DNA of 64,000 nt from Rubrivivax sp. (GTDB lineage: Bacteria; Pseudomonadota; Gammaproteobacteria; Burkholderiales; Burkholderiaceae_C), in contig JAIXSE010000026.1 of NCBI GenBank assembly GCA_027484825.1, forward strand, positions 62,001 to 126,000, given 5' to 3'. Both the position numbers and the translations under genes were made by a program. This document shows positions 41,721-49,931 of this stretch, in pieces (position 1 is the stretch's first letter; each line of letters begins with the position of its first letter). The notes beneath the pieces were generated by a model. It made no database searches, had not been told where the DNA came from, and worked only from the letters and a program-made list of their open reading frames with translations.

Positions 41721-43751
41721 TTAGCGATGATCCTGCGCCAGTGTCGCCAGCCAGGCCTGTGCTTCGGCCTCATCGGCCACCTGCGTCATCGGTGGCAGCG
41801 CCTCCCGCAGGCGTCGTCCGTACGCACTGCCCGCCAGACGCGGGTCACACACCACCAGCAGGCCGCGGTCTGATTCCGTCCGGATCAATCGCCCCGCACC
41901 CTGCTTCAGCGCAATCGCTGCTTCGGCCACGAAGTATTCGGTGAAGGCATTGCGCCCTTCCGCCTCCAGTCGCTGCACCCGCGCTTCCACCAGCGGGTCG
42001 TTGGGCGGCGGGAATGGCAGCTTGTCGATCAGCACGCATTGCAGGGCCTCGCCCGGCACGTCAATGCCTTCCCAGAAGCTGGCCGACCCGACCAGCACCG
42101 ACGCCGGCTGATCGATGAACTGCTGCAGCAACTGCCGCTTCGGCGCCGAGCCCTGCACCAGCACCTCGATGGCATGACCACCGGCCTCGAACCGCTCCCG
42201 CAGCACGTCCGCCACAGTGTGCAACTGCCGCAAGGTGGTGGTGAGGATGAAGGTGCGTCCCCCCAGCCGCGCCGCCAGCCGAGCGCCCAGCAGGCCGACC
42301 GATTCGCCGTGATCCGGCTCCGAGGGCTTGGGAAAATGGCGCGGCACATACAGCCGGGCATGGGCTGCATAGTCGAAGGGACTGCCCACCCGCAGCGTGC
42401 GCGCATCCTGCAGGCCCGCCGGTTCGGTGAACCAGCGCAGCGATTCATCCTCGCCCAGCGTGGCCGACGCAAAGATCCAGGCGCGCGGCGGCCCCTCGAG
42501 CTGCTCCTGCATCGCTTCGCGGATGTCCAGCGGCGATTCCATCAAGCGGACATGCTGCATGCCCACATCCACCCAGCGGACGGCGGACGGGTCCGGGTCC
42601 CGGGCGAAGAGCTGCGTGGCCTGGTAGAGCTCCACGGAGCGCTCATGCAGCCGCGCTAGATCCGGATCCATCTCCATCACCGACGCCATCGCATCGACCG
42701 ACAGCTCCAGTGCCTGCAGCGTCTGCGCCAGCGCCGCGATCAAGGGCTCGCGCCCGGCCACTTCATTCCATCGCAGCTTCAGCACGCCGCGCAGGTCACG
42801 GTCGCCGGCACAGGCCAGGCGCAGCGTGCGCGCAGCCTTCTCCACACCGCCGGCAATCTCCTGCCATTCCTGCAGGCCGCGTGCATGCTGAAGGCCCTGC
42901 GCGACCATGTCTCGCGCGAAGTCGAACAGCTGGGCGCTGCCCAGGCTGCGGCCCAGGAAGTTCAGGCCGGCCTCCGGCAACTGGTGGGCCTCGTCGAAGA
43001 TGGCCACTTCCACGCCGGGCAGCAATTCCGCCACGCCGCTGTCGCGCAGCACCATGTCGGCGAAGAACAGGTGGTGGTTCACCACCAGCAGGTCCGCCTC
43101 CATCGCCTCGCGACGGGCGCGCACCACATGGCATTCGCGATAGGACGGGCAGTCGGTGCCCAGGCAGTTGTCCCGGGTGGAGCTCACCAGCGGAATGATG
43201 GGCGAACGCTCGTCCAGCCCATCGATCTCGGAGAAGTCGCCGGAGCTGGTCTGCATTGCCCAGCGTTCGATGCGGGCGAGCTGTGCAACGGCGCGCCGGT
43301 CGGGCAGTTCCGCACTGTGGCGTGCCTGCTGCATTCGGTGCAAGCAGAGGTAACTTCCCCGCCCCTTCAGCAACGCGGTGCGCAGCGGGAGGGAGAAGGT
43401 CTCCAGCAAACGAGGCAGGTCGCGCATGAAGAGCTGGTCTTGCAGGCTCTTGGTGGCGGTGCTCACCAGGGTGCGGCCGCCGGAGAGCAGCGCGGGGACC
43501 AGATAAGCGAAGGTCTTGCCCACGCCGGTGCCGGCCTCCACCACCAAAGTCTCACGGGCGGCGATGGCCTGCGCCACCGCCAGTGCCATGCGCTGCTGAG
43601 GCTCGCGCGGCGCATAACCGCCATTGGCACGGGCCAGCGGGCCGCCGGTGTCGAAGGCGGCAATGACGGCTTGCTCCAGCTCGCCGGGCCGCAGTTCATC
43701 GGGTCGGGCGGGGGCTGCGTCGTCTTGCGGGGGGCGGTCAGCGGCGTCCAA
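41721..43751 (-). CDS. DinG/YoaA-family ATP-dependent DNA helicase
   Basis: A superfamily 2, XPD-like iron-sulfur helicase acting 5' to 3' on branched DNA. Walker A is VEAGTGVGKTFAYLVP, the DEAH box is VAIFDEAHQLPEAG, and the four cluster cysteines are at SYLCLH and NCLGTDCPSYREC. C-terminal helicase motifs include GSASFWEGIDVPGEAL and the QGAGRLIRTESDRG motif. The only suitable start is a TTG at 43751, with no clear ribosome binding site; later ATGs would remove the QxxRP-like region (PREPQQRMALAVAQA). Length 676, closer to YoaA than to DinG of Escherichia coli. Confidence 0.92.
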   Translation of the reverse strand: MDAADRPPQDDAAPARPDELRPGELEQAVIAAFDTGGPLARANGGYAPREPQQRMALAVAQAIAARETLVVEAGTGVGKTFAYLVPALLSGGRTLVSTATKSLQDQLFMRDLPRLLETFSLPLRTALLKGRGSYLCLHRMQQARHSAELPDRRAVAQLARIERWAMQTSSGDFSEIDGLDERSPIIPLVSSTRDNCLGTDCPSYRECHVVRARREAMEADLLVVNHHLFFADMVLRDSGVAELLPGVEVAIFDEAHQLPEAGLNFLGRSLGSAQLFDFARDMVAQGLQHARGLQEWQEIAGGVEKAARTLRLACAGDRDLRGVLKLRWNEVAGREPLIAALAQTLQALELSVDAMASVMEMDPDLARLHERSVELYQATQLFARDPDPSAVRWVDVGMQHVRLMESPLDIREAMQEQLEGPPRAWIFASATLGEDESLRWFTEPAGLQDARTLRVGSPFDYAAHARLYVPRHFPKPSEPDHGESVGLLGARLAARLGGRTFILTTTLRQLHTVADVLRERFEAGGHAIEVLVQGSAPKRQLLQQFIDQPASVLVGSASFWEGIDVPGEALQCVLIDKLPFPPPNDPLVEARVQRLEAEGRNAFTEYFVAEAAIALKQGAGRLIRTESDRGLLVVCDPRLAGSAYGRRLREALPPMTQVADEAEAQAWLATLAQDHR

Positions 43752-43953
43752 AGGGTGAAGATCCGGTGGCGTTGAGCGTGGAAGGGGGCGGGGTGAGATG
43801 AATCCGCGGGCCGTGCTTTGCGACCCTGCTTGCGGACAGTGATGGCGCGCGGTGAGTCAAGTGGCTGTCACAAGGGGGTTCGGGGACACGCCCGAGCGGG
43901 GGGCATTCACTGGGGGCGGGGCCTGCTATTGTGTCAGCCAGTCGCTGCAGAGG

Positions 43954-44157
43954 TCAGGCTGGCTCGTCCGGCTCATTCACCGTCTCCAGCGCCGCAATCT
44001 GGTCCCGCAGGGCCAGACGGCGCTTCTTCAGTCGCCGCAAGCTCAGTTCATCCAACGGCACCGTCACCGCCAGCTGGTCAATGCGGCCGTTCAGCTCCGC
44101 ATGTTCCATGCGCAGTTCGATCAGAAGTCTTGCGGGAGAGTGAAGTTGTTCATCCAT
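43954..44157 (-). CDS. YdcH-like (DUF465) small protein
   Basis: A 67-residue, fully helical, charged protein: MDEQLHSPARLLIELRMEH followed by ELNGRIDQLA and a basic hairpin-like stretch LSLRRLKKRRLALRDQIAA. This matches the DUF465/YdcH family. The function is unknown. A longer frame to 44226 overlaps the divergent phosphatase gene, so the ATG at 44157 is preferred; its ribosome binding site is weak. Confidence 0.8.
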   Translation of the reverse strand: MDEQLHSPARLLIELRMEHAELNGRIDQLAVTVPLDELSLRRLKKRRLALRDQIAALETVNEPDEPA

Positions 44158-44196
44158 GCCGGGGAACCACTCGACCGGAAGGTCAAGCGCTCCGAT

Positions 44197-44210
44197 TATA
44201 GTTTTGGGAT
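44197..44210 (+). promoter_or_regulatory. Candidate -10 box for the phosphatase gene, near-leaderless
   Basis: TATAGT lies only 8 bases before the ATG at 44211. If used, transcription would start within two or three bases of the start codon. A TCGACC further upstream is at 20-bp spacing, so the -35 is weak. Confidence 0.35.
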
Positions 44211-44978
44211 ATGAGCCGCACACCACCGGGCTATCGCCTCAGCGCCGCCACAGGCATCCATCGAGGCGACCGCCTTTATCAGCAAGACCAGGTCCAGGTT
44301 TTCGCCCATCCGCGACAGAGCGGCTGGGTGCTGGGCATCGTCGCCGACGGGATGGGCGGCAAGAGCGGAGGCCGCAAGGCCGCTGACCAGGTCATCCTCA
44401 CCGCCCAGCAGCTCTTCGAGCGCTTTGTGCCGGACGAGGAAGACGAGATCGACCTGCTGCGGCAGATCGTGTCCGAATCCCATCTGATGATCCGCCTGAC
44501 CGCCATTTCGGCGGAGGAAGAGCCGCACAGCACGCTGGCGGCCTTCCTGATCACCGGCGCACGCCGCTGCTTCTGGATCCACACCGGTGATTCCCGCATC
44601 TACCACTTCCGCGGCCCCAACATGGTGTCGCGCTCCTTCGACCAGTCCTATGTGCAGCGACTGGTGGATGAAGGGCAGATCACCGAAGAGGAAGCCCAGG
44701 TGCATCCGCAGTCCAACCTGCTGACGGCTTGCCTGGGCACGGTGCAGGAACCGACGCCGGTGGAGAAGGTCATCGAGCGGCTGGAAGTCGGCGACAGCCT
44801 GATGTGCTGCAGCGACGGCCTCTGGCACTACTTCACCCCGGCTGAACTGGGGACGGTGCTGCACAGCCTGGCACCGCGCGATGGCGCGGAGCTGCTGGTC
44901 AGCAAAGCCCGTCAACGGGCCAAGGGCACGGGCGACAACCTTTCGCTGGCGGTGGTACGGGTCGATCCGCTGGATTGA
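44211..44978 (+). CDS. PP2C-family serine/threonine protein phosphatase
   Basis: A 255-residue soluble metal-dependent phosphatase of the bacterial Stp/PrpC type. The metal-binding motifs are VADGMGGKSGG, HTGDSRIYHFRG, CSDGLWHYFTP and GTGDNLSLAVV, all with their Asp residues. No membrane segment is present. No partner kinase, FHA or type VI secretion gene is adjacent, so the substrate is unknown. ATG 44211. It is convergent with the glycine-zipper protein gene and divergent from the YdcH-like gene. Confidence 0.92.
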   Translation: MSRTPPGYRLSAATGIHRGDRLYQQDQVQVFAHPRQSGWVLGIVADGMGGKSGGRKAADQVILTAQQLFERFVPDEEDEIDLLRQIVSESHLMIRLTAISAEEEPHSTLAAFLITGARRCFWIHTGDSRIYHFRGPNMVSRSFDQSYVQRLVDEGQITEEEAQVHPQSNLLTACLGTVQEPTPVEKVIERLEVGDSLMCCSDGLWHYFTPAELGTVLHSLAPRDGAELLVSKARQRAKGTGDNLSLAVVRVDPLD

Positions 44979-44998
44979 TCGCCCAGGCAGATCCAGGC

Positions 44999-45041
44999 AG
45001 GTCCAGGCAGGCGTTCTGACATAGGCCCGCAGGTGCGGGCC
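44999..45041. repeat. Direct repeats and hairpin between convergent genes
   Basis: Three GGTCCAGGCAG/GATCCAGGCAG units are followed by GGCCCGC-AGGT-GCGGGCC (45024-45041), a 7-bp stem with four-base loop and no T-tract. It probably marks the end of both convergent transcripts. Confidence 0.45.
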
Positions 45042-45078
45042 TGCAGGCACTGGCGTCAGGATGCGGGCGGTGTGAGCC

Positions 45079-45882
45079 TCAGCGCCCCGGCAGCGCCTTG
45101 ATGTCCGAGGCCGCAGGCGTGGGCAGATGCGCCGGTGCCGGCTTCTTCGGGTCGGCCGGCTTGGCCGCCCGTTTCTCCGCCTGCTCCTTGGCGCTGCGCT
45201 GCAGCTCCTTTTGCTTGCTCTCGCGGTCCGCGGCGGCCTGGCGACGTTCAGCCGCCTTGCGCTCCGCCGCCTGCTTCTCGCGCTCCAGCTGCTTCTGATG
45301 GGCTTCCGGATTGGCCCGGGGCTGGCGGGACGGCGGCAGCACCGTGGCAGAGGCCGGACGGGCGGCCGCCTTCACAGCCGGCGCCGAATGGCTGGCCGCT
45401 GATTCGCGGGCCTCCTGGTCCTTGGCCATCACCCGCTCACGCTGGGCGGCGGCACGCTGGCGGCGCTCCAAGGCATTGACCTCGATCTCCTGCGCCTGAA
45501 TGGGCCGAAGCGCCTCAATGCGCCACGCATGGGCCGCTTCCAGGCAACCCGTCACAACGAAGCGGGTGCGGCAGTCCTTGATCTTCTCGTCGTAGGCCTT
45601 TTGGACGGCGGCCCTCTGGGCATTGAGCTCGGCGCGGGTCTGCCGGTTGGCCGCGTCCTGCGCGTCCTCGACCGTGGCGGCGAAGGCCTGGGCCGGGACT
45701 GCGACCACGGCAAGCGCCATCACCTGAGTCGTCGCCAAGCCCATCGCCCAGCCCATCACCCAGCCCATCACCCAGCCCACAAAGCGGCCCACAAAGCGGC
45801 CCACACCGCGGCCCACCGAAGACCGAAGCGACCGCTGCGCGCCGACAAAGGCCGAAGGAAGCAGGACAGGCACAGACGTCAT
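45079..45882 (-). CDS. Predicted exported coiled-coil protein with glycine-zipper N-terminus
   Basis: I do not recognise a family. The N-terminus has glycines spaced four apart (GRGVGRFVGRFVGWVMGWVMG), trimmed here: seven units of a 12-bp repeat. Then comes a hydrophobic segment ending in a possible signal-peptidase site (ALAVVAVPAQAFA). The mature part has two cysteines (DCRTRFVVTGCLEAAHAWR) and then a long Lys/Arg/Glu/Ala-rich helical region (QKQLEREKQAAERKAAERRQ), with a Pro-rich end. Length 267. ATG 45882 is the first start; ATGs inside the repeat (45765) are alternatives. It lies 20 bp after zapE and may be in its transcript. Confidence 0.6.
   Translation of the reverse strand: MTSVPVLLPSAFVGAQRSLRSSVGRGVGRFVGRFVGWVMGWVMGWAMGLATTQVMALAVVAVPAQAFAATVEDAQDAANRQTRAELNAQRAAVQKAYDEKIKDCRTRFVVTGCLEAAHAWRIEALRPIQAQEIEVNALERRQRAAAQRERVMAKDQEARESAASHSAPAVKAAARPASATVLPPSRQPRANPEAHQKQLEREKQAAERKAAERRQAAADRESKQKELQRSAKEQAEKRAAKPADPKKPAPAHLPTPAASDIKALPGR
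45739..45822 (-). repeat. 12-bp tandem repeat (seven units) coding a glycine zipper
   Basis: Read on the plus strand the units are GCCCATCGCCCA, GCCCATCACCCA (twice), GCCCACAAAGCG (twice), GCCCACACCGCG and GCCCACCGAAGA. The unit length is a multiple of three, so copy-number change would alter the length of the N-terminal hydrophobic region without shifting the frame. Confidence 0.9.
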
Positions 45883-45902
45883 GACAGGGCAGGACAGGAA
45901 GT

Positions 45903-47003
45903 TCAGGTGAGCGAAGTATCGACGTCCCGGCGCTCCAATGACAAATACTCCTGCGACTGCATTTCCTGGAGTCTTGACACGGTGCGCGGAAACTCGTGCG
46001 CCAGCGGGCCTTCGGTGTAGAGCGCCTCCGGCGGCACGGCGGCGGAAATCACCAGCTTGCAGCGACGGTCATACAGCACATCCACCAGCCAGGTGAAGCG
46101 GCGCGCCTCGCTGGCCAGCTTGGGCGGCATCTCCGGCACATTGGAGAGCAGGACGGTGTGGAACTGGGTGGCCAGCTCCAGGTAGTCGTTCTGCGAGCGA
46201 GGGCCGCCGCACAGCTGCTTGAAATCGAACCACACCACGCCCCCAGCGCGGCGGCGGGCATGCAGCTGACGGTGCTCGATGTAGAGCGTGGGCTCCTCCT
46301 CGCGGGCTTCGGCCAGCGATTCGAAGGTCTGGGTCAGCGCCTGGTCGGCCTCCGGGCCCAGCGGGCAGTGATAGAGCTGCACATGCTCCAGCGACCGCTG
46401 GCGGTAGTCCGTGCCGTTGTCGACATTGATGACCTCCAGATTCGTCTTCAGCAGCTCGATGGCCGGCAGGATGCGGTCGCGGTGCAGGCCGTTGGGATAC
46501 AGCCCATCCGGATGGAAGTTGGACGTGGTGACGATGGACACCCGGTTGCGGAACATCGCATCCAGCAGCCGGTGCAGGATCATCGCGTCGGTCACGTCGG
46601 CCACGTGGAACTCATCGAAGCAGATCAGTCGGAAGCGCCGCGCGATGCGCTTGCCCAGCTCTTCCAGCGGATCCTGGATGCCCTTGAGCTCCTGCAACTC
46701 GCGGTGGACTTCCCGCATGAATTCATGGAAGTGCAGCCGGGTCTTGCGGGTCAGCGGCACGGCCTGGAAGAAGCAGTCCATCAGGAAGCTCTTGCCCCGC
46801 CCCACCCCGCCGTACATGTAGACGCCGCGCGGAATCGTCGGCCGCACCAGCAGCTTGCTGAAGGCATTGGAGCGCCGGGCCTTGTAGGCGGCCCATTCAT
46901 CCTGGCAGCGCTGCAGCGCTTCCACCGCGCGCAGCTGCGCGGGGTCGGCGGTGTAGCCGCGTTCGGCCAGGGTCTGCTTGTAGAGCTCGGTGACGGTGGT
47001 CAT
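45903..47003 (-). CDS. zapE: Cell division ATPase ZapE (AFG1-like)
   Basis: ZapE is a Z-ring-associated ATPase of the AFG1 family. Walker A is YGGVGRGKSFLMDCFF, followed by LHFHEFMREVHREL; Walker B is LICFDEFHVADVTDAMIL, and sensor TTSNFHPDGLY is present. Length 366 is normal. ATG 47003. It follows lpdA after 82 bp containing a good terminator, so it may be transcribed mainly from its own promoter or by read-through. Confidence 0.95.
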   Translation of the reverse strand: MTTVTELYKQTLAERGYTADPAQLRAVEALQRCQDEWAAYKARRSNAFSKLLVRPTIPRGVYMYGGVGRGKSFLMDCFFQAVPLTRKTRLHFHEFMREVHRELQELKGIQDPLEELGKRIARRFRLICFDEFHVADVTDAMILHRLLDAMFRNRVSIVTTSNFHPDGLYPNGLHRDRILPAIELLKTNLEVINVDNGTDYRQRSLEHVQLYHCPLGPEADQALTQTFESLAEAREEEPTLYIEHRQLHARRRAGGVVWFDFKQLCGGPRSQNDYLELATQFHTVLLSNVPEMPPKLASEARRFTWLVDVLYDRRCKLVISAAVPPEALYTEGPLAHEFPRTVSRLQEMQSQEYLSLERRDVDTSLT

Positions 47004-47030
47004 GCAACGGTTCAGGTCGGGGGGCGGCTC

Positions 47031-47062
47031 AAAAGAAAAAGGGGCGACTCATCGCCGCCCCC
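47031..47062 (-). terminator. Rho-independent terminator after lpdA
   Basis: On the minus strand GGGGCG and CGCCCC pair around a nine-base loop and are followed by TTTTTCTTTT. It lies 24 bp after the lpdA stop, between the odh operon and zapE. Confidence 0.8.
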
Positions 47063-47085
47063 TGTCGCTGTGTCCGAGGCGGGCC

Positions 47086-48513
47086 TCAGAAGTTCAGCGT
47101 GCGCTTGTCCACGGCCAGGGCCGCTTCCTTGGTCGCCTCGCTCAGCGAGGGATGCGCGTGGCAGATGCGGGCGATGTCTTCCGCCGAGGCCTTGAACTCC
47201 ATCGCCACCACGGCTTCGGAGATCAGCTCCGAGGCCATCGGGCCGATGATGTGCACGCCCAGGATTTCGTCGGTCTTGGCATCGGCCAGGAACTTGACGA
47301 AGCCGGTGGTGTCACCCAGGGCACGGGCACGGCCGTTGGCCAGGAACGGGAACTGGCCCGCCTTGTAGGCCACACCTTCGGCCTTGAGGGCCTGCTCGGT
47401 CTTGCCCACCCAGGCGATTTCCGGGCTGGTGTAGATGACCCAGGGGATGGTGTTGAAGTTGACGTGTCCATGCTGGCCGGCAATACGCTCGGCCACGGCC
47501 ACGCCTTCTTCTTCCGCCTTGTGGGCCAGCATCGGACCGCGCACGACGTCACCGATGGCCCAGACGTTGGGCAGGTTGGTCTTGCACTCGTCGTCCACCA
47601 CCACGGCGCCGCGCTCGTCCAGCTTCAGGCCGACAGCCTCCGGATTCAGGCCGATGGTGTTGGCCACACGGCCGATCGAGACGATCAGCTTGTCCACCGC
47701 CAGCGACTGCTCGCCGCCCTTGGCATCGGTGTACTTCACCGTCACGCCGGAAGCGCCGTTCTCGACGGACGTGATCTTCACGCCCAGCTCGATGTTCAGG
47801 CCTTGCTTCTTGAAGACCTTGGCGGCTTCCTTGGCGACGGATTCGTCCGCAGCGCCCAGGAAGGCGGGCAGCGCTTCCAGGATGGTCACGTCCGCGCCCA
47901 GGCGACGCCACACCGAGCCCATTTCCAGGCCGATGACGCCGGAGCCGATGACGCCCAGCTTCTTCGGCACAGCCGGGATGCGCAGGGCACCGTCGTTCGA
48001 GAGGATGTTGACCTCATCGAACGGTGCGCCGGGCAGTTGGCGGGCGTTGGAGCCGGTTGCGACGATCACGTGCTTGGCCGTGATGGTCTCTTCCGTGCTG
48101 CCAGCCACCTTCAGCTCGTAGCCGCCGTCCTTGGCCGCCACGAACGAGCCGCGGCCGTGGAAGAACGTCACCTTGTTCTTCTTGAACAGGTAGAGGATGC
48201 CGTCGTTGTTCTGCTTCACGACGCTGTCCTTGCGGCCGATCATCTTGGCGATGTCGATCTTCAGGTCGGACATCGAGATGCCGTGGTCGGCAAAGCCGTG
48301 GCCGGCATGCTCGAAGTGCTCGCTGGACTGCAGCAGGGCCTTGGACGGGATGCAGCCGACGTTGGTGCAGGTGCCGCCAGGAGCGGGACCGCCCTTGTCG
48401 TTCTTCCACTCGTCGATGCAGGCGGCGTTGAAGCCCAGCTGCGCCGCGCGGATGGCCGCGATGTAGCCGCCGGGGCCGCCGCCGATGACGACGACGTCAA
48501 ATTGCTTGCTCAT
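47086..48513 (-). CDS. lpdA: Dihydrolipoyl dehydrogenase, E3 of the 2-oxoglutarate dehydrogenase complex
   Basis: E3 reoxidises dihydrolipoamide with NAD. FAD-binding [17 protein letters not shown], the redox disulfide [15 protein letters not shown], the NAD-binding [17 protein letters not shown] and the C-terminal catalytic His region ([11 protein letters not shown]) are present. Length 475. It lies 18 bp after odhB as the last gene of odhA-odhB-lpdA. Confidence 0.97.
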   Translation of the reverse strand: MSKQFDVVVIGGGPGGYIAAIRAAQLGFNAACIDEWKNDKGGPAPGGTCTNVGCIPSKALLQSSEHFEHAGHGFADHGISMSDLKIDIAKMIGRKDSVVKQNNDGILYLFKKNKVTFFHGRGSFVAAKDGGYELKVAGSTEETITAKHVIVATGSNARQLPGAPFDEVNILSNDGALRIPAVPKKLGVIGSGVIGLEMGSVWRRLGADVTILEALPAFLGAADESVAKEAAKVFKKQGLNIELGVKITSVENGASGVTVKYTDAKGGEQSLAVDKLIVSIGRVANTIGLNPEAVGLKLDERGAVVVDDECKTNLPNVWAIGDVVRGPMLAHKAEEEGVAVAERIAGQHGHVNFNTIPWVIYTSPEIAWVGKTEQALKAEGVAYKAGQFPFLANGRARALGDTTGFVKFLADAKTDEILGVHIIGPMASELISEAVVAMEFKASAEDIARICHAHPSLSEATKEAALAVDKRTLNF

Positions 48514-48531
48514 GTTTGCTGTGTCCTTGGA

Positions 48532-49794
48532 TTACAGGTCGAACAGCAGACGGGCCGGATCTTCCAGCGCGTCCTTCATGGCGACCAGACCCAGCACGGC
48601 TTCGCGGCCGTCGATGATGCGGTGGTCGTAGGACATGGCCAGGTAGTTGATCGGGCGGATCACGATCTGCCCGTTCTCCACCACCGCGCGGTCCTTGGTG
48701 GCGTGCACGCCCAGGATCGCCGACTGCGGCGGGTTGATGATGGGGGTGGACAGCATCGAGCCGAAGGTGCCGCCATTGGAGATGGAGAAGGTGCCGCCGG
48801 TCATCTCTTCGATGCCGAGCTTGCCTTCCTGGGCCTTCTTGCCGTATTCGGCGATCTTCTTTTCGATGTCGGCGAAGCTCATCTGGTCTGCATTGCGCAG
48901 GATGGGCACCACCAGGCCGCGCGGCGAGCCGACGGCGATACCGATGTCGAAGTAGCCGTGGTAGACGATGTCATTGCCATCGACCGAGGCGTTCAGCACC
49001 GGGTACTTCTTCAGGGCGTGCACGGCGGCCTTCACGAAGAAGCTCATGAAGCCCAGCTTGGTGCCGTGTTCCTTGGTGAAGCTGTCCTGGAACTTCTTGC
49101 GCAGCTCCATGACCGGGGCCATGTTCACTTCGTTGAAGGTGGTCAGGATGGCGTTGGTGGACTGCGATTGCAGCAGGCGCTCGGCGATACGGGCGCGCAG
49201 GCGGCTCATCGGCACGCGCTGCTCGGGGCGGTCGCCCAGGTTGGCCGAGACCGGTGCGGCCACAGCCGGCAGCGGCTTGGCGGCCGGTGCGGTGGGGGCA
49301 GCGACCGGTGCGGCCACGGCAGGCTTGGCACCGCCTTCGATGGCGCCCAGCACATCACCCTTGGTGACGCGGCCGTCCTTGCCCGTGCCCGGCACGGAGC
49401 CGGCGGCCAGGTTGTTGTCGGCCATCAGCTTGGCGGCGGCGGGCATGGCCACGCCGGCCTTGGAGGCGGTGTCGCTGGAGGCGGCGGCAGCAGCAGGGGC
49501 TGCAGCGGCCGGTGCCGGAGCGGCAGCGGCGGGGGCAGCTGCGCCGGCCTTGGCTTCGGTATCGATGCGGGCGATGACCTGGTCGGAGGTCACGGTGGCG
49601 CCGTCACCGGCCACCAGTTCGGTCAGCACGCCGGCGGAGGGGGCCGGCACTTCCAGCACGACCTTGTCGGTCTCGACTTCGATCAGGATTTCGTCCACGG
49701 CCACGGCTTCACCGGGCTTCTTCTTCCACTGCAGGAGGGTCGCCTCGGCGACCGACTCGGACAGCTGGGGGACTTTGACTTCAACGATTGCCAT
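48532..49794 (-). CDS. odhB: Dihydrolipoamide succinyltransferase, E2 of 2-oxoglutarate dehydrogenase
   Basis: E2 transfers the succinyl group to CoA and forms the core of the complex. One lipoyl domain (VETDKVVLEVPAPSAG, lipoylated Lys near residue 43) is followed by an Ala/Pro hinge, the subunit-binding domain (AKLMADNNLAAGSVPGTGKD) and the catalytic domain with SYDHRIIDGREAVLGLV. Length 420. The single lipoyl domain and gene order are typical for betaproteobacteria. Confidence 0.97.
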   Translation of the reverse strand: MAIVEVKVPQLSESVAEATLLQWKKKPGEAVAVDEILIEVETDKVVLEVPAPSAGVLTELVAGDGATVTSDQVIARIDTEAKAGAAAPAAAAPAPAAAAPAAAAASSDTASKAGVAMPAAAKLMADNNLAAGSVPGTGKDGRVTKGDVLGAIEGGAKPAVAAPVAAPTAPAAKPLPAVAAPVSANLGDRPEQRVPMSRLRARIAERLLQSQSTNAILTTFNEVNMAPVMELRKKFQDSFTKEHGTKLGFMSFFVKAAVHALKKYPVLNASVDGNDIVYHGYFDIGIAVGSPRGLVVPILRNADQMSFADIEKKIAEYGKKAQEGKLGIEEMTGGTFSISNGGTFGSMLSTPIINPPQSAILGVHATKDRAVVENGQIVIRPINYLAMSYDHRIIDGREAVLGLVAMKDALEDPARLLFDL

Positions 49795-49902
49795 GATGTT
49801 TGTTCTCTCGGTTTTTCAGTCAACCGGAGCTTTGCGCCTGTCCGGCTACCGCCGCATGCCTCGTCCGGGAGATCCGGAGCCGGTCATGCGGGGCAGTCAG
49901 TG

Positions 49903-49930
49903 TTATTGCGGCGCAGAGCGTCCGCAATAA
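49903..49930 (-). other. Inverted repeat just after the odhA stop
   Basis: TTATTGCGG (49903-49911) and CCGCAATAA (49922-49930) form a perfect 9-bp stem with a 10-base loop, one base after the odhA stop and 108 bp before odhB. There is no T-tract, so it is more likely an mRNA-stability or processing element that sets the E1:E2 ratio than a terminator. Confidence 0.5.
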
Positions 49931-49931
49931 C

